This document shows, piece after piece, positions 17,668 to 27,577 of a DNA stretch of 56,358 nt. The stretch is from Paracoccaceae bacterium (GTDB lineage: Bacteria > Pseudomonadota > Alphaproteobacteria > Rhodobacterales > Rhodobacteraceae), in the NCBI GenBank assembly GCA_030066855.1, contig JASJAU010000004.1:1-56358 (forward strand), written 5' to 3'. The number at the start of each line of letters is the position of its first letter. The first letter of the stretch is position 1. The notes under the pieces were generated by a model that was not told the origin of the DNA, did no database searches, and saw nothing but the letters and a program-made list of their open reading frames with translations. The translations under genes were made by a program, and so were the position numbers.

Positions 17668-17760
17668 CGACCTTCCCTCCGCCGGTGCTAACCGGTTCAG
17701 GTTCAACGGGTTCGCGCGGATCGCGCATCTCAGCCTGTCTGCCAGGGCACCCCGAGGTGA
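17668..17760 (-). promoter_or_regulatory. TPP riboswitch (THI element) controlling thiBPQ
   Basis: On the minus strand the conserved TPP aptamer elements appear in order: CGGGGTGCCC, then GGCTGAGATG, then ACCCGTTGAACCTGAACCGG, then TTAGCACCGGCGGAGGGAA. These are the hallmark segments of the THI box. About 50 bases separate the aptamer from the thiB start. No T-tract terminator follows, so control is probably at translation initiation (inference). Exact ends of the outer P1 stem are approximate. Confidence 0.95.
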
Positions 17761-17858
17761 GCCTTTAGGTAGTGCGTCTTGCAGCGGCGGGCAAGCCGAA
17801 TGCGGCGGCTTTTCCTTTGAGAGCCAAGCCTGTAAGCAGCGTGCCGAGGGAGAGTGCG

Positions 17859-18959
17859 ATGAGCCTGAACACCTACGGACATGTATTCCGCGTGACCACA
17901 TGGGGCGAAAGCCACGGGCCCGCGATTGGCGCGACGGTCGATGGAACGCCGCCGGGCGTGCCGCTCGACGCGGCGGACATCCAGGTATGGCTCGACAAGC
18001 GCAAGCCCGGTCAGAACAAATTCACGACCCAGCGCCGGGAGGCGGACGAGGTTGAGATCCTCTCCGGAGTTTTCGAAGGCGAGACGACAGGCACGCCGAT
18101 CCAGCTCATGATCCGCAACACCGATCAGCGATCGAAAGACTACGGCGACATCGCCGAGAAGTTCCGGCCCGGCCACGCCGACATCAGCTACTGGCAGAAA
18201 TACGGCATCCGCGACTATCGCGGCGGCGGACGCTCATCGGCGCGGGAGACCGCCTCGCGGGTCGCGGCGGGCGGCGTAGCGCGGGCGGCGCTCAAAGCGC
18301 TGGCGCCGGAGCTCAGCATCACCGGCTACATGGTCGGGATGGGCGAGAAGACCATCGACCGGGCGCGGTTCGATTGGGACGAGATCGAGCGCAATCCCTT
18401 CTGGATGCCGGACGCCTCCGCCGTTGACGACTGGGCGTCCTACCTCGACGGGCTCAGGAAATCCGGCTCCTCGGTCGGCGCGCTGATCGAGGTTACCGTC
18501 CGGGGCTGCCCCGCAGGGCTCGGTGCGCCGGTCTACGGCAAGCTCGACACCGACCTCGCGGCGGCGATGATGTCGATCAACGCGGTCAAGGGCGTGGAGA
18601 TCGGCGAGGGCATGGCGGCGGCGATGCTGCAAGGCGAAGAGAACGCCGATGAAATCTCGATGGGGCCGGACGGCCCGGTTTTCTCGTCCAATCACGCCGG
18701 CGGTATCCTTGGCGGCATTTCAACCGGTCAGAACATCGTGGTGCGGTTCTCGGTCAAGCCGACCTCCTCGATCCTAACGCCGCGCAAGACCATCACCAAG
18801 TCTGGCGAGGCGACCGAGATCGTCACCAAGGGCCGCCACGACCCCTGCGTCGGCATTCGCGCGGTGCCGGTGGCCGAGGCGATGGCGGCGGCGGTGATCC
18901 TCGATCACCTGCTCCTCGACCGGGCGCAGACGGGGGGCCGGCGCGGCCCGATCGGCTGA
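17859..18959 (+). CDS. aroC: Chorismate synthase
   Basis: A 366-residue FMN-dependent enzyme that converts EPSP to chorismate, the last step of the shikimate pathway. Signature segments: [14 protein letters not shown] at the N-terminus, [13 protein letters not shown] near residues 120-132, and [20 protein letters not shown] in the second half. The ATG at 17859 with GGGAG upstream begins the conserved [20 protein letters not shown]; a longer frame starting at 17772 is not family-like. It is divergent from thiB. Confidence 0.96.
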   Translation: MSLNTYGHVFRVTTWGESHGPAIGATVDGTPPGVPLDAADIQVWLDKRKPGQNKFTTQRREADEVEILSGVFEGETTGTPIQLMIRNTDQRSKDYGDIAEKFRPGHADISYWQKYGIRDYRGGGRSSARETASRVAAGGVARAALKALAPELSITGYMVGMGEKTIDRARFDWDEIERNPFWMPDASAVDDWASYLDGLRKSGSSVGALIEVTVRGCPAGLGAPVYGKLDTDLAAAMMSINAVKGVEIGEGMAAAMLQGEENADEISMGPDGPVFSSNHAGGILGGISTGQNIVVRFSVKPTSSILTPRKTITKSGEATEIVTKGRHDPCVGIRAVPVAEAMAAAVILDHLLLDRAQTGGRRGPIG

Positions 18960-19538
18960 TCAGCGCCACTTGTCGTCGATCGGATCCATGCCCATCGCCA
19001 GCGCGAGCCGGCCGACCGTCGCGCCTGCCATACGCTGGGCGCCGATGGGCAGCATCGCGTCAAATCCGCCCGCATCCCCCAGCACCTTGCCAATGGCCGC
19101 GAACTTCAACGGATGCTTCGGGTAGCCCATCGTGTTGACAGAGATACGCCCTTCGTTGATGCGGTCGAACAGGGAGAAAAGCACCGAGAAGGTTACACGG
19201 ATTCGGTCAGCATCCGGCAATGCGATCCGTCCCCGCTGGATCATCTCGAACTTCCCGTCTCCATCGTTCATTGGATGCACATGCGGTTTGCCGGATGGGA
19301 ACGCGACCGTGTCGCCTGCCTGCATCGTCTGCCATTCACCGTCCAGCCAGTAGCGGCCCTGGCCCGAAATGATTTCGAACTCCTCGTCCCAATCGATATG
19401 AACGTGGCGGGCGAAGTCCGGCACGCGTGTCGGCGCGTCGGATTCATACCTGAGCGCAAATTCCTGGTCCCCCATCTCAAGCAAGGTGAAATGGGTCCCC
19501 GTCCGTGAGTTAGTCAGCTCCGCGCCCGTCTCCAGCAT
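18960..19538 (-). CDS. Cupin-domain protein
   Basis: A 192-residue protein with a single cupin barrel in its first half. The metal-binding motifs are VHIDWDEEFEIISGQGRYWLDGEW (motif 1) and PSGKPHVHPMNDGDG (motif 2). The C-terminal part (GYPKHPLKFAAIGKVLGDAGGFDAM) is probably helical and resembles no domain I can name. An alternative ATG lies at 19553; the one at 19538 has GGGGG at better spacing. The gene abuts the aroC stop. Substrate unknown. Confidence 0.75.
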   Translation of the reverse strand: MLETGAELTNSRTGTHFTLLEMGDQEFALRYESDAPTRVPDFARHVHIDWDEEFEIISGQGRYWLDGEWQTMQAGDTVAFPSGKPHVHPMNDGDGKFEMIQRGRIALPDADRIRVTFSVLFSLFDRINEGRISVNTMGYPKHPLKFAAIGKVLGDAGGFDAMLPIGAQRMAGATVGRLALAMGMDPIDDKWR

Positions 19539-19600
19539 TACGCCCCCGCCCATAAAACAAGCTCAGACTGGTGCAATAGCGCGGAGCGGGCAAGAGCGCC

Positions 19601-20011
19601 TCAGGCGGTCGCCGCCGCCAGCGCTGCGTCCATGAGCTCCTGGATCTTTCCCTTCGAGGTCCCGGCCACGATGCGCCCGATCTCCTGATCGCCCTTCAGC
19701 GCGACGAGCGTGGAGCGGCGGGGAATGTTCAGGCGTACTGCCAGATCGGACCGCGAATGTTGATCCCAATCCACCGAAACGAACACGATACTCTCGGCAT
19801 AGGCGGGGTTATCCGCCTTCAGCGCCGTTATCGCCCGCTCCTGCGCCCGGCAGGTCGTGCACCAGTCGGTGTAGAAATCGACAAAGACGGTTTTGCCCGC
19901 CGCCAGCTCTTCGTCGACAAGGCCGGGCCGGTAGTCCTTGCCGGTCACGGCGAGCGCGGGTCCGGCGAGCGAAAGCGCGGCTGAGCTGGTGAGGAATGTG
20001 CGGCGTTTCAT
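19601..20011 (-). CDS. Exported thioredoxin-family protein
   Basis: A 136-residue protein with a twin-arginine type signal (MKRRTFLTSSAALSLAGPALA) and a thioredoxin fold carrying WCTTC as the redox motif. The ATG at 20011 has AAAGGAG upstream. It lies 14 bases after ccdA on the same strand. CcdA-type proteins pass electrons across the membrane to periplasmic thioredoxins, so this is probably its partner (inference). The exact client, such as cytochrome c maturation or protein repair, is unknown. Confidence 0.85.
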   Translation of the reverse strand: MKRRTFLTSSAALSLAGPALAVTGKDYRPGLVDEELAAGKTVFVDFYTDWCTTCRAQERAITALKADNPAYAESIVFVSVDWDQHSRSDLAVRLNIPRRSTLVALKGDQEIGRIVAGTSKGKIQELMDAALAAATA

Positions 20012-20025
20012 GAAAAGCGCTCCTT

Positions 20026-20739
20026 TCAGATCGAGACGGATAGATCGGTGAACCATGCGGGCAGAGTGTCGAGGAACCAGATTTCCGCGACGTGGTGCCA
20101 TTTGAACAGGATGGCGAGCCCGACGGCGACAAAGGCCGCGCCCATGATCGGGCGCGAGACGGCGGCGAGACGGCGCAGCATCCCCTGCCTCTGGCGGATG
20201 ACGGATTGGGCGCCGTAGCCCAGCGCGAGAACGAGGGTCGAGACGCCCAGCGCAAAGGCGATCATGATGCCCGTGGCGCGCATCAGGCTTTCGCCCTGAC
20301 TGGCGAGCGAGATCGCGCCGCCGAGCGTCGGGCCGATGCAGGGCGTCCAGACGGCCCCCAAAAGAACGCCGCCCGCGAACTGTCCGCCGACACTCCCTTG
20401 GTCGAGCCGGTCCATTGTCGCGTCCGCCTCCGATCCGATTCCCGCGGTCGCCGTCGCGAACCCGGCCGAGAATCGCGGCACCAGCAGAATGGCGCCGAAG
20501 GCGATCATCAGAACGGCGGCGGCGTTTGAGACCGTCTCCTCCGTGAGCCCCAACGTCCGCCCGGCGGAGGCGACGAGCAAACCGAGGATCACAAAACTTA
20601 CACTCATGCCCGAGGCCAGCGCGACCGGGCCGAACCGCCCCGCCTGCAAGGACGAGGCCAGCACGATTGGCAGGACCGGCAAGACGCAGGGGTTGATCAG
20701 CGTCAGCAGACCGGCTGCGTATCCCAGGACGAATTCCAT
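20026..20739 (-). CDS. ccdA: CcdA/DsbD-type thiol-disulfide membrane transporter
   Basis: A 237-residue inner-membrane protein with six or so helices that moves reducing equivalents from cytoplasmic thioredoxin to the periplasm. The two conserved cysteines are in LINPCVLPVLPI (near residue 18) and AVWTPCIGPTLG (about residue 135), both in the family's Pro-Cys/Cys-Pro settings. It is followed by an exported thioredoxin on the same transcript. Confidence 0.92.
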   Translation of the reverse strand: MEFVLGYAAGLLTLINPCVLPVLPIVLASSLQAGRFGPVALASGMSVSFVILGLLVASAGRTLGLTEETVSNAAAVLMIAFGAILLVPRFSAGFATATAGIGSEADATMDRLDQGSVGGQFAGGVLLGAVWTPCIGPTLGGAISLASQGESLMRATGIMIAFALGVSTLVLALGYGAQSVIRQRQGMLRRLAAVSRPIMGAAFVAVGLAILFKWHHVAEIWFLDTLPAWFTDLSVSI

Positions 20740-20806
20740 GGCGCCTTATCTGCCGCCCGGGCCCGTTTTGTCATGCAAAACAGCCTTACAGACGATCACA
20801 TCCGCG

Positions 20807-21688
20807 TCAGCGCTCAGTCGCGGCCTCGGGCACTTTCGAGAGCTGAACGGCGAGGATTCCAAGGGTGATGATCAGCACGCCGAGGATGTCGAGCGTCCCC
20901 AACGCCTCGCCCAACAGGAGCGCTGCGATAGCTACGCCGAGGAATGGGTTAAGGAAATGGAAGGTCGAAGCACGCACCGTTCCGATGCGCCTGACGAGCA
21001 CGAACCAGACGATCGTGGCCGCCAGACCTGGAACGAACACAGTATAGGTGAACGCCGCCGCCAGCACCCAGGACGGATTAATGGTCCAGGTCTCTAACAG
21101 GATCGCGGGAACGAACAGCACGGCGGACCCCACGAGCATTTGCAGGCCGACGATCATCAAGACGTTCCCGCCCGAGGACGCGCCGCGCAGAGCGAGCGTC
21201 GCGAAGGTCAGCGCCAGCACGCCGATCCCGCAAAGCGCGACGCCAAAGGGATCAACCCCCGCGCTCAGCCGTGTGCCCATGATCACCGCCACGCCGGCGA
21301 ACCCGGCCACCAGTCCGGCGATGCCCAAAGGCCGCACCGTCTCGCCCGAGATCAACCATCCCGAAAGCGCGACCCAGAGGGGCAGCGAGGAGGCGATGAT
21401 CGCGGCCAATGACGCCTCGACCGTTTGCATCGCGACGAAATTCAGACCGAGGTAGAGTGCGTTCTGGCAAACCCCGAAAAGAATTGTCAGGCGCCATTGC
21501 TCCCGCGTGAGCCGCCAGGGCTGGCCGAGCCAAAGCGCCATGCCGACGGCGATGCCCCCCGAGATCAGGAACCGCACTGCCAGCGCCGCCATCGGCGGGG
21601 CGTCGGCCACGATGATTCGCGCCGACGAGAAAGCCGACGACCACATCACAGCGAAGAGAACGCCCATTATGATGGCGCGGAAATCCAT
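20807..21688 (-). CDS. EamA/DMT-family transporter
   Basis: A 293-residue inner-membrane protein with ten hydrophobic segments in two EamA repeats (VMWSSAFSSARIIVADAPPM in the first, PSWVLAAAFTYTVFVPGLAATIVW in the second). The family exports amino acids and other metabolites; the substrate is unknown. The ATG at 21688 begins the first helix; a longer frame to 21760 adds a polar stretch unlike the family. It is the first of three EamA proteins in the window. Confidence 0.85.
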   Translation of the reverse strand: MDFRAIIMGVLFAVMWSSAFSSARIIVADAPPMAALAVRFLISGGIAVGMALWLGQPWRLTREQWRLTILFGVCQNALYLGLNFVAMQTVEASLAAIIASSLPLWVALSGWLISGETVRPLGIAGLVAGFAGVAVIMGTRLSAGVDPFGVALCGIGVLALTFATLALRGASSGGNVLMIVGLQMLVGSAVLFVPAILLETWTINPSWVLAAAFTYTVFVPGLAATIVWFVLVRRIGTVRASTFHFLNPFLGVAIAALLLGEALGTLDILGVLIITLGILAVQLSKVPEAATER

Positions 21689-21759
21689 CCTGCTTCCCCG
21701 ATACTTGGCGCCCGTTAGCAGCCCCCGCGCGCCGCTCCAACCCCGGGCCGTGCGGCGCA

Positions 21760-21787
21760 AAGAAAAAGGCCGCCCCGAAGGGCGGCC
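21760..21787 (-). terminator. Rho-independent terminator after the HU gene
   Basis: On the minus strand an 8-bp stem GGCCGCCC / GGGCGGCC with loop TTCG is followed by TTTTTCT. It begins 22 bases after the HU stop codon and fits the single-gene transcription unit. Confidence 0.88.
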
Positions 21788-21809
21788 AGTGCATTCCGTT
21801 CTGCGTGAT

Positions 21810-22097
21810 CTAACCGTTCACGCTGTCCTTTAGGGCCTTCGCGATGGTCATCTTGACCACCTTGTCGGCGTCCTTGTGAATCTGTTCGCCGGTGGCCGGA
21901 TTGCGGACCATCCGAGCAGGGCGCTCGCGGCAATAAATCTTGCCAACCCCTGGCAGCGTGACGGCGCCACCGTCCGACACTTCGTCGGTAATGATCCCGA
22001 CGATCGCGTCAAGCGCGCCGCCGGCCGATTTCTTGTCGGTTCCCATCTTCTCGGCGAGAGCCGCCACAAGCTGGGTCTTTGTCATCGGTTTTGCCAT
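21810..22097 (-). CDS. HU-family DNA-binding protein
   Basis: A 95-residue nucleoid protein of the HU/IHF family. Conserved parts are the N-terminal helices (TKTQLVAALAEKMGTDKKSAGGALDAIVGII), the core VTLPGVGKI, and the DNA-gripping arm with RNPATGEQI. It is single copy here, with its own promoter, a GAGGAG ribosome-binding site and terminator. HU homodimer versus IHF-like function cannot be fixed from one subunit, though sequence is closer to HU. Confidence 0.93.
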   Translation of the reverse strand: MAKPMTKTQLVAALAEKMGTDKKSAGGALDAIVGIITDEVSDGGAVTLPGVGKIYCRERPARMVRNPATGEQIHKDADKVVKMTIAKALKDSVNG

Positions 22098-22144
22098 GTT
22101 GAAGTCTCCTCGATCTGGCCCATTCTTAGGGGCTCATTCCCCTT

Positions 22145-22173
22145 ATTTAACTGGATATCGCGGCATAACACAA
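22145..22173 (-). promoter_or_regulatory. Candidate promoter for the HU gene
   Basis: On the minus strand TTGTGT (22168-22173) and TTAAAT (22145-22150) are separated by 17 bases, a fair match to a housekeeping sigma-70 promoter. It lies 48-76 bases upstream of the HU ATG in the gap shared with the end of amn. Confidence 0.45.
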
Positions 22174-22231
22174 CGATTTGTGGCCGATTGCCAGCCCATA
22201 TCGCCTATTTCGTGGTGGTTTTTCGCCGATT

Positions 22232-23713
22232 TCAGAGAAATGCGGTCTCTTCAAAGCTCCTGAGCTTTCGCGAATGGATGCGCTCGAGCGGCATATCCCT
22301 GAGCGATTCCATCGCGCGGACCCCAATCAAAAGGTGCCGCGCGACCTGCGTGTGATAGAATTCTGAAGCCATGCCGGGCAGCTTCAGCTCCCCATGGAGC
22401 GGTTTGTCGGACACGCAAAGAAGCGTCCCGTAAGGCACCCGGAACCGGAACCCGTTCGCCGCGATGGTAGCGCTTTCCATATCGAGCGCGATGGCCCGCG
22501 ACTGGCTCAGTCGCTGCACTGGGCCGGATTGATCGCGAAGCTCCCAGTTCCGGTTGTCGATGGTGGCGACGGTGCCGGTCCGCATGATGCTTTTCATATT
22601 GTAGCCTTCGTGCTCGGTCACCGACTGCACCGCCTGTTCGAGCGCAACTTGAATCTCCGCTAAAGCGGGGATCGGAATCCAGACCGGCAGGTCGTCGTCC
22701 AGCACATTGTCCTCGCGCAGATAGGCATGCGCGAGAACGAAGTCGCCAAGCCGCTGGCTGTTCCTCAGCCCGGCGCAATGACCCACCATCAGCCAGGCAT
22801 GCGGCCTTAGAACCGCGATATGGTCCGTCGCCGTCTTCGCGTTCGACGGCCCCACGCCGATATTCACCAGGGTGATACCGGCGTTGTTGTCGCGCTTAAG
22901 GTGATAGGTGGGCATCTGAGGCAGTTTCGCGGGAACGGGCAGGCCCGCGTCCGCCTGTGTGATCTGGTTGTTTCCGGGACCGACGAAAGACGTGTAGCCG
23001 CTCAACGGATCGCCCAAGACCTTCCGCGCGTAGGCTTCGAACTCGTCGATGTAGAACTGGTAGTTCGTGAACAGCACATGGTTCTGGAAGTGGTCCGCGT
23101 CCGTGGCCGTATAGTGCGAGAGCCGTGCCAGCGAGTAATCGATACGCTGCGCCGTGAAAGGCGCGAGCGGGCGCGAGCCGTCCTCGTGCAGGAAGCCGTA
23201 GCCGTTGACGATGTCATCATGGGTCGTAGCCAGGTCTGGCACATCAAAGACGTCGCGCAATGTGAACTCCATTACGCCTTCCTGAGGCACGGTCAGGCCG
23301 GGATCATTGGCCACCGCGAAATGAACCGGCATGGGCGTCGCGCTGACGCCGACCTCGATGTCGACGCCGTGGTTCTCGATCAGAAGCGAGAGCTGCTGGC
23401 GCAGGTAGTTGGCGTAGAGATCGGGGCGGGTCACCGTTGTCGAGTATCGCCCCGGCTCGGTCACATGTCCGAAGCTCAGTCGGTTATCTGTAGGGGCATA
23501 ACTCGACGTCGCGATCCGGATCTCGGGGTAGTACGCCCGATACCGCGTGTCCGGCGCTCCATTCGACAGCACATGCGTGAAGCGGTCGCAGAGGAACCGG
23601 ACGCTTGCGAAATAGATTTCGATCAGCCGCTCAACCGCCGCGGCCGGATCGTGGAAGGCTTCGGTGTCCGGCGTCTCGGGAGAATCGATCGGCAGGTGAA
23701 GGGACGTTGTCAT
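22232..23713 (-). CDS. amn: AMP nucleosidase
   Basis: A 493-residue cytoplasmic enzyme that hydrolyses AMP to adenine and ribose 5-phosphate. Family blocks: an N-terminal domain with YRAYYPEIRIATSSYAPTDNRLSFG, then the nucleoside phosphorylase-like C-terminal domain with NIGVGPSNAKTATDH, MVGHCAGLRNSQ and the ribose-site IALDMESATIAANGFRFRVPYG. Length is close to E. coli Amn (484). The ATG at 23713 starts the conserved protein; the frame continues 8 codons further upstream. Confidence 0.95.
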   Translation of the reverse strand: MTTSLHLPIDSPETPDTEAFHDPAAAVERLIEIYFASVRFLCDRFTHVLSNGAPDTRYRAYYPEIRIATSSYAPTDNRLSFGHVTEPGRYSTTVTRPDLYANYLRQQLSLLIENHGVDIEVGVSATPMPVHFAVANDPGLTVPQEGVMEFTLRDVFDVPDLATTHDDIVNGYGFLHEDGSRPLAPFTAQRIDYSLARLSHYTATDADHFQNHVLFTNYQFYIDEFEAYARKVLGDPLSGYTSFVGPGNNQITQADAGLPVPAKLPQMPTYHLKRDNNAGITLVNIGVGPSNAKTATDHIAVLRPHAWLMVGHCAGLRNSQRLGDFVLAHAYLREDNVLDDDLPVWIPIPALAEIQVALEQAVQSVTEHEGYNMKSIMRTGTVATIDNRNWELRDQSGPVQRLSQSRAIALDMESATIAANGFRFRVPYGTLLCVSDKPLHGELKLPGMASEFYHTQVARHLLIGVRAMESLRDMPLERIHSRKLRSFEETAFL

Positions 23714-23874
23714 AGCTATCTTTCCGCACGGGCGCATTCACACCACCCCGGACGGGTGATGACAGGCGGCTCTGTTGTTTTCGTGGATTTCATTGGCGGA
23801 CATGACACCGATCTGCCGCCCTCTGCAAGCCCCCGCGCCTTGCGTCCCCGGCCCGGCTTGGCGATGTTTGGTGC

Positions 23875-24726
23875 ATGGAACGGACGCTGCTTTCGATCGG
23901 TCACGGCTACTCCGCCCGCGCCCTCTCCCGTCGCCTGCTGACGGAGGGTTGGCGCATCATCGGCACGACCCGGTCGGCAGAAAAGGCGGAAGAGCTCCGG
24001 CGCGAGGGGGTGGAGCCGGTGATCTGGCCCGGAGCGCTATTGCCCATCGGAGAGGTTACGCATCTCGTGACGTCAGTCGCGCCTGACGCCGAGGGCGATC
24101 CGGTTCTGCGCGACGTCGGCGAGGAGTTGAAAGCGGCCTCGCATCTCGAATGGGTTGGCTACCTGTCAACCACAGGAGTCTACGGCGATCGGCGGGGCGC
24201 CTGGGTCGACGAAAACTCCGACCTCCGTCCTGCCACACGTCGCGGACAGGCCCGTGTGAAGGCGGAGGCAGAATGGCGCGCGCTCGGCCTGCCGCTCCAC
24301 ATCTTCCGTCTTGCCGGGATCTACGGGCCCGATCGCGGCGCCTTCTCAAAGGTGCGGAAGGGCACCGCGCGGCGGATCATCAAGAAGGGCCAGGTCTTCA
24401 GCCGCACCCACGTCGAGGATATCGCCCAGGTGCTCCACGCCTCGATCCTGCGCCCCAACCCCGGCGCGGCCTACAACGTATGCGATGACGACCCCGCGCC
24501 TCCAGAGGACGTCATCGCCTTCGCCGCCGAACTTCTCGGCTTACCGGTTCCGGAGGCCGTTCCATTCGAGCAGGCCGAGATGAGCGAGATGGGCCGGAGC
24601 TTCTACGCGGAGTCGAAACGGGTGCGGAACGACCGGATCAAGGATGAGCTGGGCGTGGTGCTGCTCTACCCGGATTATCGGACGGGGTTGAGGGCGTTGT
24701 TGGAGGCGGAAAGCCAGACCGGCTAG
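23875..24726 (+). CDS. NAD(P)-dependent epimerase/dehydratase-like SDR protein
   Basis: A 283-residue Rossmann-fold protein. The N-terminal SIGHGYSARALSRRLLTEGWRIIGTTRS is a nucleotide-binding motif in the GxGxxA style of atypical SDRs, and LSTTGVYGDRRGAWVDENS contains the Tyr-type active-site region. IFRLAGIYGPDRGAFSKVRKG resembles the YeeZ group. Substrate unknown. It stands between divergent amn and convergent dxs. Confidence 0.8.
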   Translation: MERTLLSIGHGYSARALSRRLLTEGWRIIGTTRSAEKAEELRREGVEPVIWPGALLPIGEVTHLVTSVAPDAEGDPVLRDVGEELKAASHLEWVGYLSTTGVYGDRRGAWVDENSDLRPATRRGQARVKAEAEWRALGLPLHIFRLAGIYGPDRGAFSKVRKGTARRIIKKGQVFSRTHVEDIAQVLHASILRPNPGAAYNVCDDDPAPPEDVIAFAAELLGLPVPEAVPFEQAEMSEMGRSFYAESKRVRNDRIKDELGVVLLYPDYRTGLRALLEAESQTG

Positions 24727-24735
24727 AAGCTAAGC

Positions 24736-24762
24736 ACCGAGCCGCGCTGGAGGTGCGGCTCA
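24736..24762. terminator. GC hairpin between the convergent SDR gene and dxs
   Basis: GAGCCGC and GCGGCTC arms enclose a loop of nine bases in the 47-base gap between two converging genes. There is no clear T-run on either strand, so it is only a possible bidirectional terminator. Confidence 0.3.
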
Positions 24763-24773
24763 GCCCTGTACCA

Positions 24774-26699
24774 TCAAGCCCGACGCGAGATATCCGCGAC
24801 GCCCAGAACCTCCAGAACCTTCGCCTCGATGTGCTCGGCGTTCATTGCCGCCACCGCGTACATGTCCTTCGGCGACGCCTGATCGATGAAGATATCCGGC
24901 AGGACCATGGACCGGAACTTGAGGCCCCTATCGTAAACGCCCTCATCGGCCAAGAGCTGTGCGACATGGCTGCCGAAGCCGCCGACCGCCCCCTCCTCGA
25001 TGGTGATCAGCGATTCGTGGTTCGCAACCAGATTGAGGATCAAATCGCGGTCCAGCGGCTTGGCGAAGCGCGCGTCGGCGATTGTGGGCGAGACGCCCCG
25101 CGCCGCCAGCGCCTCTACAGCCGCCTCGACTTCCGAAAGCCGCGTTCCGAAGGACAGGATCGCAACGCGCTTGCCCTCCCGCACAATCCGGCCCTTGCCG
25201 ATCTCCAACGCCTCTCCGTGATCGGGCAGATCGACCCCGACGCCTTCGCCCCTAGGGTAGCGGAAGGCGATGGGGCCGTCGCTATAGGCGGCGGCGGTCG
25301 CCACCATATGCACCAGCTCCGCCTCATCCGCCGCTGCCATAACGACGAAGTCCGGAAGGTTGGCGAGATAGGCGATATCGAAGGCGCCCGCGTGGGTCGC
25401 CCCGTCGGCGCCCACCAGCCCGGCGCGGTCGATTGCAAAGCGGACAGGTAGCCGCTGGATGGCGACGTCGTGAACGACTTGATCGTAACCCCGCTGCAGG
25501 AACGTCGAATAGATCGCGCAGAAAGGTTTCATCCCGCCCGCAGCGAGCCCGGCGGAAAACGTGACCCCATGCTGCTCTGCGATTCCCACATCGAAGCAAC
25601 GCTCGGGGAACCGCTCGGCGAAGAGATTCAGGCCCGTCCCGTCCGGCATTGCAGCCGTCACCGCGACGACCTTGGGGTCGCGCGAGGCCTCGTCGATCAG
25701 CGCGTTCGCGAAGACCTTTGTATAGGACGGGGCATTCGAAGGCGCCTTCTTCTGCTCGCCCGTGATCACGTCGAACTTGGAGACGCCGTGCCCCTTGTCC
25801 CGCGCCTTTTCGGCGGGGGCGTAGCCCTTGCCCTTTTGCGTGATCGCGTGAATGAGGATCGGACCCGTGGCGCGCGCCTTCACCGTTCTGAGCACGGGAA
25901 GAAGCTGCTCCAGATCATGTCCGTCAATCGGGCCGAGGTAGCTGAAGCCAAGCTCTTCAAAGAGCGTTCCACCCACAACCGAGTGCTTCAATAGGTCCTT
26001 CGCCCGCTTCGCGCCTTCGCGAAATGGCTCCGGAAGCATCTTCACCGCGCCTTTGGCCGCGGCCTTGAACTCCTGAAACGGATCGCCCGCGTAGAGACGG
26101 GAAAGGTAGGAGGACATCGCGCCTACGGGCGGCGCAATCGACATCTCGTTGTCGTTCAAAACGACGATCAACCGTTTGCCCAGATGGCCCGCGTTGTTCA
26201 TCGCTTCATAGGCCATGCCCGCGCTAATCGCGCCGTCGCCGATCACCGCAATCGCGTCGCCCAGACCTTCCTCGGTCGAACCGCCCAGATCTCGCGCGAC
26301 GGCGAAACCCAAAGCGGCTGAAATCGAGGTCGAGGAATGGGCCGCGCCGAACGGGTCATAGGGGCTTTCGGACCGCTTGGTGAAACCCGACAGACCTTCC
26401 TTCTGACGCAAGGTCCGAATGCGGTTGCGGCGGCCCGTAAGAATCTTGTGCGGATAGCACTGGTGACTCACGTCCCAGATCAGTTTGTCGCGCGGTGTGT
26501 CAAAAACCGCGTGCAGCGCAACGGTCAACTCGACCACGCCGAGCCCCGCGCCCAGATGGCCTCCGGTTTCGCTCACCGCGCTGATGGTCTCGGCACGAAG
26601 CTCGTCGGCAAGCGCGAGCAGCTCTGAATCGGAGAGCCGCTTCAGGTCCGCCGGAACGGTCACCTGGTCCAGGATGGGCGTGTTCGGTTTCTCGGCCAT
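24774..26699 (-). CDS. dxs: 1-deoxy-D-xylulose-5-phosphate synthase
   Basis: A 641-residue thiamine-diphosphate enzyme that joins pyruvate and glyceraldehyde 3-phosphate, the first committed step of the MEP isoprenoid pathway. Visible: the [17 protein letters not shown] opening, the TPP motif [18 protein letters not shown], and the transketolase-type pyrimidine-binding and C-terminal domains ([30 protein letters not shown]). It is downstream of ispA by 14 bases in an xseB-ispA-dxs cluster. ispH of the same pathway is at 39886. Confidence 0.97.
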   Translation of the reverse strand: MAEKPNTPILDQVTVPADLKRLSDSELLALADELRAETISAVSETGGHLGAGLGVVELTVALHAVFDTPRDKLIWDVSHQCYPHKILTGRRNRIRTLRQKEGLSGFTKRSESPYDPFGAAHSSTSISAALGFAVARDLGGSTEEGLGDAIAVIGDGAISAGMAYEAMNNAGHLGKRLIVVLNDNEMSIAPPVGAMSSYLSRLYAGDPFQEFKAAAKGAVKMLPEPFREGAKRAKDLLKHSVVGGTLFEELGFSYLGPIDGHDLEQLLPVLRTVKARATGPILIHAITQKGKGYAPAEKARDKGHGVSKFDVITGEQKKAPSNAPSYTKVFANALIDEASRDPKVVAVTAAMPDGTGLNLFAERFPERCFDVGIAEQHGVTFSAGLAAGGMKPFCAIYSTFLQRGYDQVVHDVAIQRLPVRFAIDRAGLVGADGATHAGAFDIAYLANLPDFVVMAAADEAELVHMVATAAAYSDGPIAFRYPRGEGVGVDLPDHGEALEIGKGRIVREGKRVAILSFGTRLSEVEAAVEALAARGVSPTIADARFAKPLDRDLILNLVANHESLITIEEGAVGGFGSHVAQLLADEGVYDRGLKFRSMVLPDIFIDQASPKDMYAVAAMNAEHIEAKVLEVLGVADISRRA

Positions 26700-26713
26700 C
26701 GGGGCTCCGGCAG

Positions 26714-27577
26714 TCAGAATTCGCGCGAGATAACGAAGCGCGCCGCGTCGCGCAAGTTGTCCGCTCGCACATCATATAGCTCCAGCGCGTCGATCGCCTG
26801 TGCGACCAGAGACCGCGCCTTCTCCTTCGCTCCCATAAGCCCGAAATGCGAAACAAACGTTGCCTTGCCGGCGTCGGCGTCTTTCTGGACCCGTTTGCCG
26901 GTTTTCGCCTCGTCGCCGGTCTCATCAAGAATGTCGTCAGCAATCTGGAAGGCAAGGCCGAGCGCCTGAGCGTAGGCCGCCAAAGGCGCTCTATCGGCCC
27001 CGCCCAGAACCGCCCCTGCAGTCGCAGCCCAGGAGATCAGCGCGCCTGTCTTGTTCGCCTGAAGCGCGATGATTTCGTCAATGGTCAGCGGCGCCTCGAC
27101 GTCCTCGGCCGCGATGTCCTGCGCCTGGCCCAGCACCATGCCGTCCTTGCCGGAGGCCCGGGCCAGACCCGCAACTGCATTGAGCTTCCGCTCGGCGGTC
27201 AGGTCCAGTCCTGCGAGAATCTCGAACGCCAAGGTCTGAAGCGCGTCACCCGCCAGAACCGCAGTCGCCTCATCCCACTCCTTGTGAACCGTGGGTTTGC
27301 CGCGCCGCAGGTCGTCGTCGTCCATGCAAGGCAGGTCGTCGTGAACGAGCGAGTAGGCGTGAACGCATTCAATTGCGGCCGCCGCCTTCAGCGCCTCTCC
27401 GTGCGGCACATCGTGCAGTGCAGAGGACTCGACGACCAGAAATCCGCGCAGCTTCTTACCACCAATCACGGCATAGCGCATCGCCGCCTCAACTGCGCTC
27501 GATTGCTCGGTGAGATAGGTCTTAAGCGTCGCGTCGATCTCCTGCGCGACGGCCTTTAAGCGGTCTTCGAACCTCAC
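26714..27577 (-). CDS. ispA: Farnesyl (polyprenyl) diphosphate synthase
   Basis: A 287-residue prenyltransferase that extends DMAPP/GPP with IPP. The two Asp-rich motifs are present: [10 protein letters not shown] in the first half and DDILDETGD in the second, together with [10 protein letters not shown] and the QAQDIA region. The GTG at 27577 overlaps the xseB stop (GTGA), so translation is coupled; a longer frame through xseB is not coding. Chain length (C15) is inferred from family and context. Confidence 0.93.
   Translation of the reverse strand: MRFEDRLKAVAQEIDATLKTYLTEQSSAVEAAMRYAVIGGKKLRGFLVVESSALHDVPHGEALKAAAAIECVHAYSLVHDDLPCMDDDDLRRGKPTVHKEWDEATAVLAGDALQTLAFEILAGLDLTAERKLNAVAGLARASGKDGMVLGQAQDIAAEDVEAPLTIDEIIALQANKTGALISWAATAGAVLGGADRAPLAAYAQALGLAFQIADDILDETGDEAKTGKRVQKDADAGKATFVSHFGLMGAKEKARSLVAQAIDALELYDVRADNLRDAARFVISREF

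Noticed and set aside
16586-18055. A 489-codon plus-strand frame over thiB, the riboswitch and aroC
   Set aside because: It covers a TPP riboswitch and two well-supported genes in other frames; its translation is Arg/Gly/Pro-rich and unlike any family.
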